Positions 1-8,699 of a DNA stretch of 64,000 nucleotides are shown in pieces. Source of the DNA: Mesorhizobium sp. 113-3-3 (lineage in GTDB: Bacteria; Pseudomonadota; Alphaproteobacteria; Rhizobiales; Rhizobiaceae); NCBI RefSeq assembly GCF_016756495.1, contig NZ_AP023243.1:4964501-5028500 (forward strand). The letters run 5' to 3'. The notes under the pieces are model-generated. The model searched no databases, had not been told where the DNA came from, and saw only the letters and a program-made list of their open reading frames with translations. The position numbers and the translations under genes are program-made. Positions within the stretch are counted from its first letter, which is position 1, and each line of letters begins with the position of its first letter.

Positions 1-859
1 CAGGTGCCCCTGACAGGGCCAGATTGCCGCCAAGCAGCGCCGCCAGATCGCCCGCGGAAGCATCGGCGCCGGCGCGCAGCCGGATGGCGAATTCAGCGAC
101 AGGCACATTTGGCAAGCCAAGCTCACGCGGCGCTTCGACAATGCCGGAATGAGCAAAGCGCGGCGTTCGCAAGGTCAGCGCGACGCCGGCATTCACCGCG
201 GTGCGCAAGCCCGCGAGGCTGGCACTGCCGGCGGCGATGCGGTAGCGGCGGCCGGCGGCATCGAGCGCCGCCAGTGCCGCTTCTCGAAAACCGCAATAAG
301 GATCGAGCAGCGCCAGCGGGAGTTCTTCCTGCCGGGAGGCCAGCCCTTTCTGGGAACACAGCCAGATCATCGGTTCGCGCAGAACGCCGACCTCGTCCGC
401 CGCCGCGGTCTGGCGCATGACGATCGCCAGATCGAGGCCGCCGGCCTGCAGCGCCTGCGCCAGTTCGGCCGAGCGGCCGACCCGCAATTCGATCCTGACG
501 CGCGGATGGCTGGTGGCGAAGGCGCGCAGCAGGTCCGGCAGACCGCTGTCGGCGAAATCCTGCGTCGTGCCGATCGCGACACGCCCGGCGGCCCGCGCCC
601 CCTTCAAAGCCAGCCACGCCTCGCGATGGACGGCAAGTATGCGCCTGGCATGACCGACGAGGTCCTCGCCGGCTGGCGTCAGCCCACGCCCCCTGCCCTG
701 CGGCGCCAGGAGCGGCTCGCCGACGATCTCCTCCAGCCGCTGCATCTGCGCGGTCACCGCTGACGGCGAACGGCCGACGCTCGACGCTGCCCGCGCCAGC
801 GAACCACTGTCGACGAAAGCGAGGAAGGTTTTGAGCAGATCCGGATCGAGCGTTTCCAT
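1..859 (-). CDS. LysR-family transcriptional regulator (C-terminus cut by window edge)
   Basis: Reading from the ATG at 859, an open frame of 286 codons runs off the left edge without a stop. The N-terminus (METLDPDLLKTFLAFVDSGS) followed by SLARAASSVGRSPSAVTAQM is the typical LysR winged helix-turn-helix, and the rest fits the periplasmic-binding-like effector domain. LysR proteins are usually about 290-310 residues, so only a few C-terminal residues are missing. It is divergent from the tautomerase at 972 with a perfect inverted repeat just upstream of its start, so it probably controls itself and that neighbour. The effector cannot be told from sequence. Confidence 0.85.
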   Translation of the reverse strand, partial: METLDPDLLKTFLAFVDSGSLARAASSVGRSPSAVTAQMQRLEEIVGEPLLAPQGRGRGLTPAGEDLVGHARRILAVHREAWLALKGARAAGRVAIGTTQDFADSGLPDLLRAFATSHPRVRIELRVGRSAELAQALQAGGLDLAIVMRQTAAADEVGVLREPMIWLCSQKGLASRQEELPLALLDPYCGFREAALAALDAAGRRYRIAAGSASLAGLRTAVNAGVALTLRTPRFAHSGIVEAPRELGLPNVPVAEFAIRLRAGADASAGDLAALLGGNLALSGAP

Positions 860-861
860 AG

Positions 862-876
862 TTCGATGTTATCGAA
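862..876. promoter_or_regulatory. Candidate LysR operator (inverted repeat)
   Basis: TTCGAT-gtt-ATCGAA is a perfect 6-bp inverted repeat with a 3-bp spacer. It contains a T-N11-A core and starts 3 bp upstream of the LysR start codon, within the region shared with the divergent tautomerase gene. Site and spacing match classical LysR autoregulatory boxes. Binding is inferred. Confidence 0.5.
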
Positions 877-971
877 TCTTCAGTTGAAAACAATTCGATT
901 TTTTTGATTCAAAGATGATGACATGGTCTGTCCAACGGCGATGAGACGCCGCTCAACCCAGGAGACGAAAA

Positions 972-1379
972 ATGCCCATCATCAACATCAGCGTCACCGG
1001 CAAGCCGAACGCCGCTTTGTCCGCCGAGATTGCCAGGGAAATCACCGAGATCACCGCCACGCAATTGCGCAAGGATCCGACGATCACCGCCGTCGCCGTA
1101 TCCTATATCGACCCGCAGCACTGGTTCGCCGGCGGCAAGTCCCTGGCCGAGCATGGCACCAACACGTTCTGGCTGGATATCAAGGTGGTTGACGGCACCA
1201 ACACCAAGCTCGAGCTGGAAGCCTATCTCAATGCCCTCTTCGAGGCCTTCGGCCGCCTGCTGGGCGGTGTGCACGAGGAAAGCTATGCCTTCGTCCATGA
1301 GGTGCCTGCGGCGGCCTATGGCTATGGCGGCAAGACGCAGGAATTCCGCTTCATCAGCGGGCGGTTGAAGGCGGCGTAA
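972..1379 (+). CDS. Tautomerase-family protein (4-oxalocrotonate tautomerase superfamily)
   Basis: A 135-residue protein starting MPIINISVTGKP, so Pro2, the catalytic N-terminal proline of this superfamily, is free after Met removal. It is about twice the length of the classic 62-residue subunit, as in the longer single-chain tautomerases. GGAGAC at about 960-965 gives a good ribosome-binding site 6 bp before the ATG. Such enzymes catalyse keto-enol isomerisation in aromatic catabolism or dehalogenation. The substrate is unknown. The divergent LysR gene is the likely regulator. Confidence 0.8.
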   Translation: MPIINISVTGKPNAALSAEIAREITEITATQLRKDPTITAVAVSYIDPQHWFAGGKSLAEHGTNTFWLDIKVVDGTNTKLELEAYLNALFEAFGRLLGGVHEESYAFVHEVPAAAYGYGGKTQEFRFISGRLKAA

Positions 1380-1385
1380 AGACGG

Positions 1386-1892
1386 CTACCTGGCAGGAGG
1401 ATGAAGCCTTGTATCAAGGGCGAAATCCTCCTGGAGGTGTAGCCTGTAGCGACTGGCCGCTTGGCCGGGGTCGAACACCAGGTTCCAGCTGTGCTGGGAT
1501 ACCGCGCTGGGAATTAGAACCAAGGGATGTTTTGCCAGCAGGCCGTCACCAAATTGCTGCTGTCCCGCGCTGGGAATGCCGGGGCGCAGCCAATTTGCAT
1601 TGGGAATGTCGTCAATTTCCACCACATGAATCTTCGACGGATCGGTGATGTCGAAGGCCGTCAGCACATGCGGAACCGTATCCAGCGTCCGAAACCCCTT
1701 GTGGACGGCCACCTCGAGAATGGCGGTCGAGGGGTCAATGGACGCATATACGGCCCTGACCCCTTTGCTGTTCCATCGTCCACCAAGTTTAAAGGCCCCC
1801 TCACCGCTGTCCCAACTTGCCTGGAAGCGTTTGTGATCAAGTCTCCAGCCGAGGACTTCTCCCGTCCCAAGAGAGCCCGGCAAAGGCGTCAC
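1386..1892 (-). CDS. RES-domain toxin of a RES/Xre toxin-antitoxin pair
   Basis: A 168-residue protein with the RES hallmarks: an early WRLDHKRF arginine, the GGRWNSKG block, VYAS, and AILEVAVH with the conserved glutamate. RES toxins have an ADP-ribosyltransferase-like fold. Characterised members consume NAD+ (MbcT-type) or ADP-ribosylate phosphoribosyl-pyrophosphate synthetase (ParT-type). Which of these applies cannot be read from sequence. Translation starts at a GTG inside a GTGA overlap with the antitoxin stop at 1889-1892, so the pair is translationally coupled in the usual antitoxin-first order. Confidence 0.88.
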   Translation of the reverse strand: MTPLPGSLGTGEVLGWRLDHKRFQASWDSGEGAFKLGGRWNSKGVRAVYASIDPSTAILEVAVHKGFRTLDTVPHVLTAFDITDPSKIHVVEIDDIPNANWLRPGIPSAGQQQFGDGLLAKHPLVLIPSAVSQHSWNLVFDPGQAASRYRLHLQEDFALDTRLHPPAR

Positions 1893-2374
1893 GCGTAGAC
1901 ACCATAGTCGAGCCGCTCGAGGAATTCCTGGACAAGGATGGTGCCCGCCGCCGTGGCCAAGAGATCAATCGGTCGTCGGTTGTCCAAGCCCATGGCGGGC
2001 TCAATCATCCATTTTTCAGCCGCTTCCTGGCTTCCCAGAACGGACGTGGCCTTGGTGAGGACTCTGGCAAAATTCCAGGTCCGTGAGCCTTGCTCCCGAT
2101 TGAGCGTCCTGGAGTGATCCGATTTGTGACGCTGAAATGTCCGCTCACTCATGCCGAATGCAGCCTCGAAGGCATCAGCGCCAATAACGGTCAGCTGCCT
2201 GACAAGGCTTTCCAAGGCTTGGCTTGGTATTCCATGCAAGATCATTTCATGGGCCTCAAGCGGGCTGGATACCGAGGATCCAAGAACCTTCTGCCCGCCG
2301 AACAGGTCGACCAGCCGTTCGAACTCCGGCTCCATGTGTGGTGCTTCGGCAAATCCCGTTGGGAAACTGGCCAT
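1889..2374 (-). CDS. Xre/MbcA/ParS-like antitoxin with DUF2384 toxin-binding domain
   Basis: A 161-residue protein. The middle region (ADAFEAAFGMSERTFQRHKS) is a helix-turn-helix of the type used by RES antitoxins. The C-terminus (RPIDLLATAAGTILVQEFLE, then LDYGVYA) is the DUF2384 domain that plugs the toxin active site. I chose the ATG at 2374; an in-frame GTG two codons earlier (2380) is possible. A short inverted repeat, CGACA-TC-TGTCG at 2407-2418, lies upstream and may be the autoregulatory operator. Confidence 0.87.
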   Translation of the reverse strand: MASFPTGFAEAPHMEPEFERLVDLFGGQKVLGSSVSSPLEAHEMILHGIPSQALESLVRQLTVIGADAFEAAFGMSERTFQRHKSDHSRTLNREQGSRTWNFARVLTKATSVLGSQEAAEKWMIEPAMGLDNRRPIDLLATAAGTILVQEFLERLDYGVYA

Positions 2375-2544
2375 GCTCACTTATCCGTCATGTGTCATTT
2401 TATTTACGACATCTGTCGCAGCCTTTCAAGTGGCGATCGAAGCACCGCATCAGTCCGCATTGACCTCGAGCGCACTTCCGCTACCCTCTGCTTCTGAAGC
2501 GGCCACAGAGCCGCGATGACAAAAATCGTTGGGAGAGACGCGGC

Positions 2545-4767
2545 ATGATCCTGACACTGGCCCTGCTTGCTGGTCTTGTCCTGGCCTGGCTGCTGATTGG
2601 CGTGGTGGAAAAATTCCGCCTCGGCCTGCGTTTCAGCCAGGCGATGCTCTATGTGCCGTTCAAGCTCGCCTACCGGATCAGCGACAAGCGCATCAGGATC
2701 GCGCGCAAGGCGCAGGCTCCCGTCATCTACGTCATCTCGCATCAGTCGCGCTTCGAACCGGCGCTGATGCTGTCACTGCTGCCGGACGACACGCTGCACA
2801 TCCTCGACGAGGTCTCGGCGCGTTCGCCCTGGCTCGAACCCTGGCGTGAGCTTGGCCGCACCATTGCCTTCAATGCCGAACATCTTTTCGTCAGCCGCCG
2901 GCTGGTGCGCGTGCTGAAGGGCAAGGGCCGGCTCGCCGTCTATCTGCCGGATGCGGTCGAGCCTGACGTCAAGACGTTTCGGCTGTTTCGCGCCGTCACC
3001 CGCATTGCCATGCAGGCCGACGCCCGCATCGTGCCGATCTTTGTCGCCGGCGCGCGCAGCCTGACAGTGTCGCTGACGCCGGCAGCCAGGGCGCCGCGGC
3101 ACTGGTTTCCGCAGCTCTCGATGAGCGTGCTGGAGCCAATGACCATCGCCGAACTGCTGGCGCGCAATCCGGATCAGGCCTCGAACACCAATGCGCTGTT
3201 CGACCGCGTCGCCGAGGCACGGCTTTTCGGCAACGATCTCGACCGTGGCCTGTTCCTGGCCATGCGCGATGCCGCAGCCAGGGTTGGCGCCTCGCACCCC
3301 ATAGTCGAAGATGTCATCTCCGGCGCGCTGAGCTACCGCAAGATGTTCATAGGCGCGCGCGTGCTGGGCCGGCGCTTCGAGGCCGTGACCGCGCCGGGCG
3401 AAGCGGTGGGGATAATGCTGCCCAACGCCAATGGCGTGGTGCTGTCGTTGGTCGGCCTTCTCTCGGCGGGCCGGGTGGCGGCGATGATCAACTACACGGC
3501 CGGGCCTGCGAGCGTCACGGCCGCCGTGCGCACCGCCGTCATCCGCACCGTCATCTCCTCGCGCGCCTTCGTCGAAAAGGCCGATCTTGCCGATATCGTC
3601 GCCGCTGTCGAAAAGGGCGGCGCCAGGCTGCTGTGGCTGGAAGATGTCCGGACCAGCGTCACCGCGCTGGACAAGCTGGCCGCCGCCTTGCTGTGGCGTT
3701 TCCCGCTGCAGCGACAGGATGCGGCCAAGCCGGGCGTGATCCTGTTCACCTCGGGCTCTGAGGGAACGCCGAAGGCGGTTGTCCTGTCGCAAAAGAACCT
3801 TCTCGCCAACGCCATGCAGGCTGAGGCGCGCATCACCATCTCGCCGGCCGATATCCTGCTCAACGTACTGCCGGTGTTCCATTCCTTCGGCCTGACGGGC
3901 GGCACCATCCTGCCGCTGGTCGCCGGGGTAAAGCTGTTCCTCTACCCCTCGCCGCTCCACTACAAGATCATCCCCGAGATTGCGCGCAAGGTGAAACCGA
4001 CGATCATGTTCGGCACCGACACCTTCCTCGCCAACTATGCGCGCACCGCCAAGGACGGCGACTTCTCCAGCCTGCGCTTCGTCGTCGCCGGCGCCGAGGC
4101 GGTGAAGCCGGAAACCCGCCGTGTCTATCGCGAGCGCTTCCAGGCCGAGATCATCGAAGGCTTCGGGCTGACCGAGGCCGCACCGGTGGTTGCCGTCAAC
4201 ACCGCGATCCATGGGCGCGACGGTACGGTCGGCCGGCTGTTGCCGGCAATGCGCATGAAGCTGGAGCCGGTCGAGGGCATTTCGGACGCCGGCCAGTTGT
4301 GGCTCGACGGACCCAATCTGATGATGGGCTACATGACCGCGCATCGTCCCGGTGAGCTGCAGCCGCTGAGCGGCTGGCACGACACCGGCGACATCGTCGC
4401 CGTCGACCGCGAAGGCTTCATCACCATACGCGGCCGCGCCAAGCGCTTCGCCAAGATCGCCGGCGAGATGGTGTCGCTGGGCGCGGTCGAGATGCTGGTG
4501 CAGTCGCTGTGGCCGGAAGAACGCCATGCGGCGGTGGCCGTACCGGACAAAAGGCGCGGCGAGCGCATCGTGCTGGTCACCACCGCCGACGATGCCAATC
4601 CCGAAGAGCTGCGCCAGTTCGGCAAGAAGGCTGGGGCGGCCGAACTGATGGTGCCCAACGACATCGTCAAGGTGGAGGAAATCCCGGTGCTGGGTTCCGG
4701 CAAGACCGATTATGTCTCGACCAGGAAGCTGGCGATCGACAGGCTGGGGCTGGGCGTGGCGGCCTGA
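2545..4767 (+). CDS. Fused acyltransferase / AMP-dependent acyl-ACP ligase (Aas-like)
   Basis: A 740-residue protein. Residues 1-215 form an N-terminal hydrophobic segment followed by a PlsC-like domain. Residues 245-740 are an adenylate-forming domain with the phosphate loop LFTSGSEGTPKAV near 400-412, EGFGLTE, HDTGD and the catalytic lysine of GSGKTDY at 720. This is the architecture of 2-acylglycerophosphoethanolamine acyltransferase, which re-acylates lysophosphatidylethanolamine at the inner membrane. The acyltransferase half is atypical: its HX4D box reads HQSRFE (H66, E71) and there is no FPEG block, so that activity is doubtful. It converges on pssA-psd, which make the matching phospholipid. 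Confidence 0.8.
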   Translation: MILTLALLAGLVLAWLLIGVVEKFRLGLRFSQAMLYVPFKLAYRISDKRIRIARKAQAPVIYVISHQSRFEPALMLSLLPDDTLHILDEVSARSPWLEPWRELGRTIAFNAEHLFVSRRLVRVLKGKGRLAVYLPDAVEPDVKTFRLFRAVTRIAMQADARIVPIFVAGARSLTVSLTPAARAPRHWFPQLSMSVLEPMTIAELLARNPDQASNTNALFDRVAEARLFGNDLDRGLFLAMRDAAARVGASHPIVEDVISGALSYRKMFIGARVLGRRFEAVTAPGEAVGIMLPNANGVVLSLVGLLSAGRVAAMINYTAGPASVTAAVRTAVIRTVISSRAFVEKADLADIVAAVEKGGARLLWLEDVRTSVTALDKLAAALLWRFPLQRQDAAKPGVILFTSGSEGTPKAVVLSQKNLLANAMQAEARITISPADILLNVLPVFHSFGLTGGTILPLVAGVKLFLYPSPLHYKIIPEIARKVKPTIMFGTDTFLANYARTAKDGDFSSLRFVVAGAEAVKPETRRVYRERFQAEIIEGFGLTEAAPVVAVNTAIHGRDGTVGRLLPAMRMKLEPVEGISDAGQLWLDGPNLMMGYMTAHRPGELQPLSGWHDTGDIVAVDREGFITIRGRAKRFAKIAGEMVSLGAVEMLVQSLWPEERHAAVAVPDKRRGERIVLVTTADDANPEELRQFGKKAGAAELMVPNDIVKVEEIPVLGSGKTDYVSTRKLAIDRLGLGVAA

Positions 4768-4794
4768 GTCGAATCAAGGACTTCGGCGAACCTT

Positions 4795-5613
4795 CTAGCC
4801 TATATCCGAAGGCGGCACCTTCTCGCCTTCGAGCTTGGCGCGCTTGGAGTAGGCACGCACGGAAAACGGCAGGAAGATCAGATAGCCCGCGACAGATGCC
4901 GTCAACGTGTACCAGGGATAGGTCATCAGCAAGAGGATGTAGAGCACCACGGCCAGGATGACCGGCAGGACCCTATCGCCCGGGATCTTGATGCTCTTGC
5001 CGGAATAGACCGGCAGCCGGCTGACCAGAAGGAAGGCGACCAGGATGGTGAAGCCGGTGGCGACGAAGGCGGCCGGGCGGCTTGGCTCCAGCCCGAGCCG
5101 CAGGAAAAACAGGTACATCGGAAGCATGACCAGCACGGCGCCCGCAGGCGCCGGCACGCCGACGAAATATTCCGACTGCCACAGCGGGCGCTCGGCTTTC
5201 TCGTCGTCGAGCACGTTGAAGCGGGCAAGCCTGAGCCCGCAGGCGATGGCGAACAGAAGGGCGGCGATCCAGCCCGGCGAGCCGGCGCGGTCGAGCAGGA
5301 AGGCATAAAGCACCAGGGCCGGCGCGACACCGAAATTGACGATGTCGGCCAGCGAATCCATCTGCGCGCCGAATTTGGAGGTCGCCTTCAGCATGCGCGC
5401 CAGGCGGCCATCGATGCCATCGAGAAAGGCGGCCAGCAGCACCATCACCACCGCCGTCTCGAAGCGGTCCTCGAAAGCAAAGCGGATGCCGGACAGGCCG
5501 GCGCAGATGGCAAGCACGGTGACGAGGTTGGGCAGCACCATGCGCATCGGGATCTCGCGGATGCGCGGACCACCGCTGGCATGGGCCTCGAACTTCTTGA
5601 AGGGGGCGCCCAA
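4795..5613 (-). CDS. pssA: CDP-diacylglycerol-serine O-phosphatidyltransferase
   Basis: A 272-residue integral membrane protein carrying the CDP-alcohol phosphatidyltransferase motif: D65-x2-DG-x2-AR, then G and two aspartates (D86, D90). It joins serine to CDP-diacylglycerol to make phosphatidylserine, the precursor of phosphatidylethanolamine. Its reading frame starts 3 bp after the psd stop, so the two are one transcript. The start used here is a TTG at 5613; ATG codons at 5547 and 5541 would remove an N-terminal stretch (MGAPFKKFEAHASGG) that I believe is conserved in rhizobial PssA. About eight hydrophobic segments are visible. Confidence 0.93.
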   Translation of the reverse strand: MGAPFKKFEAHASGGPRIREIPMRMVLPNLVTVLAICAGLSGIRFAFEDRFETAVVMVLLAAFLDGIDGRLARMLKATSKFGAQMDSLADIVNFGVAPALVLYAFLLDRAGSPGWIAALLFAIACGLRLARFNVLDDEKAERPLWQSEYFVGVPAPAGAVLVMLPMYLFFLRLGLEPSRPAAFVATGFTILVAFLLVSRLPVYSGKSIKIPGDRVLPVILAVVLYILLLMTYPWYTLTASVAGYLIFLPFSVRAYSKRAKLEGEKVPPSDIG

Positions 5614-5616
5614 GGC

Positions 5617-6315
5617 TCAGGAAATCCTGACCAGAGGAGTGCCGGCGACGACGCCGAATTCGGCGAGCACGGTTTCACCGCCGACCGCCGTCTGGCCAAC
5701 GGCAACGCGCGGGGTCGCGGCCAAAGGCAGGAAGACGTCGACGCGCGAGCCGAAGCGGATCAGGCCGAAACGTTCGCCGGTGCCGATCGAAGAGCCGGCC
5801 TCGGCCCAGCAGACGATACGCCGCGCCACCAGGCCGGCGATCTGGACGGCCGCCACCGTGCCGTTGGGGCTCTCGATGACCAGCCCGTTGCGTTCGTTTT
5901 CGGTGCTGGCCTTGTCGAGTTCGGCGTTGAGGAATTTTCCGGGCCGATGTTCGATCTTGGCGATGCGGCCGCGTACCGGCGAGCGATTCACATGGCAGGA
6001 AAAGACGTTCATGAACACCGAGATACGCGTCATCTCGACATTGCCGAGGCCGAGCTCGCGCGGCGGCACGGCCGGGCCGACCGCCGAGATGATGCCATCG
6101 GCCGGGCTCACCACCAGGCGGTCATCGACCGGCGTGACGCGTTCGGGGTCGCGGAAGAAATAGACGCACCAGGCCGTCAGGATCAGGCCGATCCAGAACA
6201 GGACCGAGGAGAAATAGCCAAGGAAAAGCGTCGCCGCGCCAAAGGCCGCGATGAAGGGATAGCCTTCGCGATGGATCGGTACGAACGCGTTCTTGACCGT
6301 GTCGACAAGGCTCAT
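5617..6315 (-). CDS. psd: Phosphatidylserine decarboxylase proenzyme
   Basis: A 232-residue short-form decarboxylase with an N-terminal membrane-spanning region (residues 20-50). The C-terminal self-cleavage site is FGSR, Gly189-Ser190. Serinolysis there produces the pyruvoyl cofactor on the alpha subunit. The enzyme converts phosphatidylserine to phosphatidylethanolamine. It is the first gene of a tight psd-pssA unit (3-bp gap). The length and the GS rather than GST site fit the archaeal-type Psd found in alphaproteobacteria. Confidence 0.93.
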   Translation of the reverse strand: MSLVDTVKNAFVPIHREGYPFIAAFGAATLFLGYFSSVLFWIGLILTAWCVYFFRDPERVTPVDDRLVVSPADGIISAVGPAVPPRELGLGNVEMTRISVFMNVFSCHVNRSPVRGRIAKIEHRPGKFLNAELDKASTENERNGLVIESPNGTVAAVQIAGLVARRIVCWAEAGSSIGTGERFGLIRFGSRVDVFLPLAATPRVAVGQTAVGGETVLAEFGVVAGTPLVRIS

Positions 6316-6518
6316 GGAGTGGGAGCAGTCCCTGTTTCAGGTCCGGCCTCAATAACTGAAAGCCCCCTTCGCCGCAACGCGACAATCCGCGATGCGGGTG
6401 AACTGGCAAAACCCAGCGGGCGTCGGAGAGCCCGACACGCCGCATTTCGCGAAGTCGCGGCCGGCTTGCGCAGCCATGCCATTGCGGTCAAAATTCCGGC
6501 CCAGGCGGGAAAAACCTG

Positions 6519-7235
6519 ATGAAAAGCCGGGAATCCTCGATCCGCGTTCTTGCGCTGGTGTTAGCGGTGGTGCCGGCCGTTTGCGGCCCGGCATCGGCGC
6601 AGATCAAGCCTTCCTTCGACTGCGCCAAGGCTACGAGCGTGGCGGAAAAGGTCATCTGTACCGACCCTGCTTTGGCGCAGGCCGACGCCGACGTGGCGAA
6701 GAATTACGCTGCCTTGCTGAAGACGCTCGACCCTCGTGCCGGCAAGGCCTTGCGCGACGACCAGAGCGATTTCATCGCCTACCGCGACCAGATCGCCGGC
6801 TTCAACGAGAACACGCCCAAGGACCAGCAGACTTTCGACCTCGGCGAATTCCTGCGCGACCGCGCAACCTTCCTCGCCGGCATCCAGAAACCCGCGGATA
6901 CTGGTTTTATTGGCACATGGAGCAGCGCACGCGGCTCGGTCGAGATCAAGGCGGCGGGCGCGGGCAAGCTCGACGTGTCGGAAGAGGTCGCCAATCCGGT
7001 CACCGGCGGCGGAGAGTGCGACATCGACGGCACGGTCAAAGCCGGCAAGACTTTGCGGCTGGTCGACACCGATGACAATGACAAGCCGACGGGTTTTATC
7101 TTCACCTTCCGCCGCAGCGGCGATGCGCTTGTCGTCGAGCAAAGCGGCGCCGGCAAAGATGACCGATCGGAGCCGCCATCATGCGGCGCCAATGGCCATG
7201 TCGATGGAGCGTTTTTTCTGAGCGAAGAACGGTAG
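6519..7235 (+). CDS. Secreted LprI-like (DUF1311) protein
   Basis: A 238-residue protein with a signal peptide (basic start, hydrophobic core, likely cleavage after ASAQ near residue 28). The mature N-terminus SFDCAKATSVAEKVIC matches the cysteine-containing start of the LprI/DUF1311 domain, named after a lysozyme-inhibitor lipoprotein. Residues 130-238 look like a beta-rich domain with two further cysteines (GECDIDG and PPSCGANG). Location is probably periplasmic. Whether it inhibits lysozyme is unknown. It is a stand-alone gene between psd and an SMP-30 gene. Confidence 0.7.
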   Translation: MKSRESSIRVLALVLAVVPAVCGPASAQIKPSFDCAKATSVAEKVICTDPALAQADADVAKNYAALLKTLDPRAGKALRDDQSDFIAYRDQIAGFNENTPKDQQTFDLGEFLRDRATFLAGIQKPADTGFIGTWSSARGSVEIKAAGAGKLDVSEEVANPVTGGGECDIDGTVKAGKTLRLVDTDDNDKPTGFIFTFRRSGDALVVEQSGAGKDDRSEPPSCGANGHVDGAFFLSEER

Positions 7236-7325
7236 CCCACTGTCGGCAAACCGCTTTCTCACCCGTCCTTGGTGAGAAGGCACCTCATCGCGCCGCGATG
7301 ATGCGCGCAACGGAGGCTCCCGATC

Positions 7326-8192
7326 ATGCAGACATCATCCGGCACCAAAGCTCGTCTCGTCACGGAAGGCCTCGCCTTCGGGGAATCGCCGCGCTGGCAT
7401 GACGGACGCCTTTGGCTCTGCAACTGGGGCACCGGCGAGATCATCGCGGTCGATGCCGATGGCAACCGTGAAATCATGCTCAAAGTGCCGGCCGTCCTGC
7501 CCTACTGCATCGACTGGCTGCCGGATGGACGTCTGCTTGCCGTCTCAGGCCGTGAAGGCCTGCTGTTGCGGCAGGAAGCCGATGGCAGGCTCGTCACCCA
7601 TGCCGATCTGCGCGGCCTGTCGAAGAGCCCGTGGAACGAGATCGTCGTCGACGGGCGGGGCAACATCTATGTCAATGGCGGTGGGCCGGCGCCGGCTGCC
7701 GGTGCGTATTTCGGCCCGGGCACCATCGTGCTGATCACACCGGACGGCGCGGTACGGCAAGTGGCCGACAACATTGCCTTTGCCAATGGCATGGCGGTGA
7801 CCCCGGACAACAGGGCGCTGATCCTTGCCGAATCCCACGCCAACCAGCTGACCGCCTTCGATATCGCCGCCGACGGCAGCCTGTCCAACCGACGCGTCTG
7901 GGCCAAACTCGATGGCTACCCCGACGGCATCTGCCTCGATGCCGAAGGCGCGATATGGTATGCGGATGTTCCCAACAAGCACTGCGTGCGCGTGCGCGAA
8001 GGCGGCGAGGTGCTGCAGACTGTCACCGCCGATCGCGGCTGCTTTGCCTGCATGCTGGGCGGCGCGGACAGGCAAACGCTGTTCATCGTCGCCGCCGAGT
8101 GGCGCGGCTTCGAGCACATGGTCAGCGATATCAGAACCGGCCAGGTGCTCGGCGTCGAAACGCCTGCACCTGGCGTCGGCTGGCCCCGTTAA
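7326..8192 (+). CDS. SMP-30/gluconolactonase/LRE-family sugar lactonase
   Basis: A 288-residue six-bladed beta-propeller. Motifs fit the family's metal site: GESPRWHDGRLWLCN near the N-terminus (E18), SPWNEIVVDGRGNIYVNG, IAFANGMAVTPDN and YPDGICLDAEGAIW. The family hydrolyses lactones such as gluconolactone or related sugar-acid lactones with a divalent metal. The true substrate is not predictable. It is cytoplasmic, with no signal peptide. The message probably ends at the GC-rich terminator overlapping its stop codon. Confidence 0.85.
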   Translation: MQTSSGTKARLVTEGLAFGESPRWHDGRLWLCNWGTGEIIAVDADGNREIMLKVPAVLPYCIDWLPDGRLLAVSGREGLLLRQEADGRLVTHADLRGLSKSPWNEIVVDGRGNIYVNGGGPAPAAGAYFGPGTIVLITPDGAVRQVADNIAFANGMAVTPDNRALILAESHANQLTAFDIAADGSLSNRRVWAKLDGYPDGICLDAEGAIWYADVPNKHCVRVREGGEVLQTVTADRGCFACMLGGADRQTLFIVAAEWRGFEHMVSDIRTGQVLGVETPAPGVGWPR

Positions 8193-8216
8193 AGCGCGCC
8201 GCGTCGGCGCGCTTTT
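8192..8216 (+). terminator. Rho-independent terminator of the SMP-30 gene
   Basis: AAGCGCGCC (8192-8200), a 5-nt loop, then GGCGCGCTT (8206-8214) and a TTTT run form a strong GC-rich hairpin. It begins on the last base of the stop codon. Confidence 0.85.
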
Positions 8217-8220
8217 GTCC

Positions 8221-8265
8221 ATGTCGTCATCCCAAAACCGCTACCCGCCTTTGGGCGACGTGCAT
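8221..8265. repeat. Dispersed palindromic repeat, diverged copy
   Basis: An imperfect palindrome bounded by ATGTCGTC and GACGTGCAT, with an inner CCCAAA/TTTGGG stem. It matches the two copies at 63005 and 63063 except for a few substitutions. It fills the gap between two convergent genes and touches the stop codon of the monooxygenase at 8265. Confidence 0.7.
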
Positions 8266-8612
8266 CAAGCCTCGGGAATCCGCTGATAGTTGGCGATGTC
8301 GGCGCGGACGCCCAGGCGCGCGATCGTTTCCTGCGGGTTGAAGGCGACGCGCTCATGCGCGGCCTTGACGATCGGCACGACCTTGTCGACGGCAGCCTGG
8401 CTCTCCCATTCGACGATCGTCACCAGGTTGAATTCGCCCGGCCCTGAAAATTGCTCGAGCAGGAAATCCTGTACGAAGCCCTGCTGCTGGCGCAGCAATT
8501 CATGAGTCGTCCTGACCTTGACGAGGATCTCCTCGCGGGCGGCGGCCGGGACGACGAACTTGTCCACCCTGAACACGCTGCCGCCGTCAACAGTCTGATT
8601 TATGTCGTTCAT
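8265..8612 (-). CDS. Antibiotic biosynthesis monooxygenase (ABM)-fold protein
   Basis: A 115-residue ferredoxin-like ABM-domain protein. It shows the pattern VDKFVVPAAAREEILVKV, then EFNLVTIVEWESQAAVDKVV and a VAFNPQETIARLG tail. Family members range from quinol monooxygenases and heme-degrading enzymes to proteins of unknown role, and no catalytic signature picks one. The upstream 80 bp is AT-rich and includes the palindrome TCAACTTAAGTTGA at 8671-8684, which could be its operator. It is monocistronic. Confidence 0.7.
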   Translation of the reverse strand: MNDINQTVDGGSVFRVDKFVVPAAAREEILVKVRTTHELLRQQQGFVQDFLLEQFSGPGEFNLVTIVEWESQAAVDKVVPIVKAAHERVAFNPQETIARLGVRADIANYQRIPEA

Positions 8613-8699
8613 TTCGATTGTTCCGTTCCTGGATAATGGTGTTTTCGGGCTCCAGGAACGGCGTACAATCTCAACTTAAGTTGAGGTCAAGCAGAAAAA

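Noticed and set aside
123..893. 256-codon minus-strand frame overlapping the first LysR gene
   Set aside because: The LysR sequence continues without a stop in a different frame from 859 to the window edge, and this frame gives Arg/Gly/Ala-rich nonsense.
2773..4527. Long open frame (584 codons) on the minus strand opposite the Aas-like gene
   Set aside because: It is antisense to a complete enzyme, is rich in His/Arg/Gln/Asp in the manner of antisense frames of GC-rich genes, and shows no domain. The same applies to the long antisense frames at 8826-10385, 22607-24322, 38979-40811, 44040-46136 and 54627-56315.
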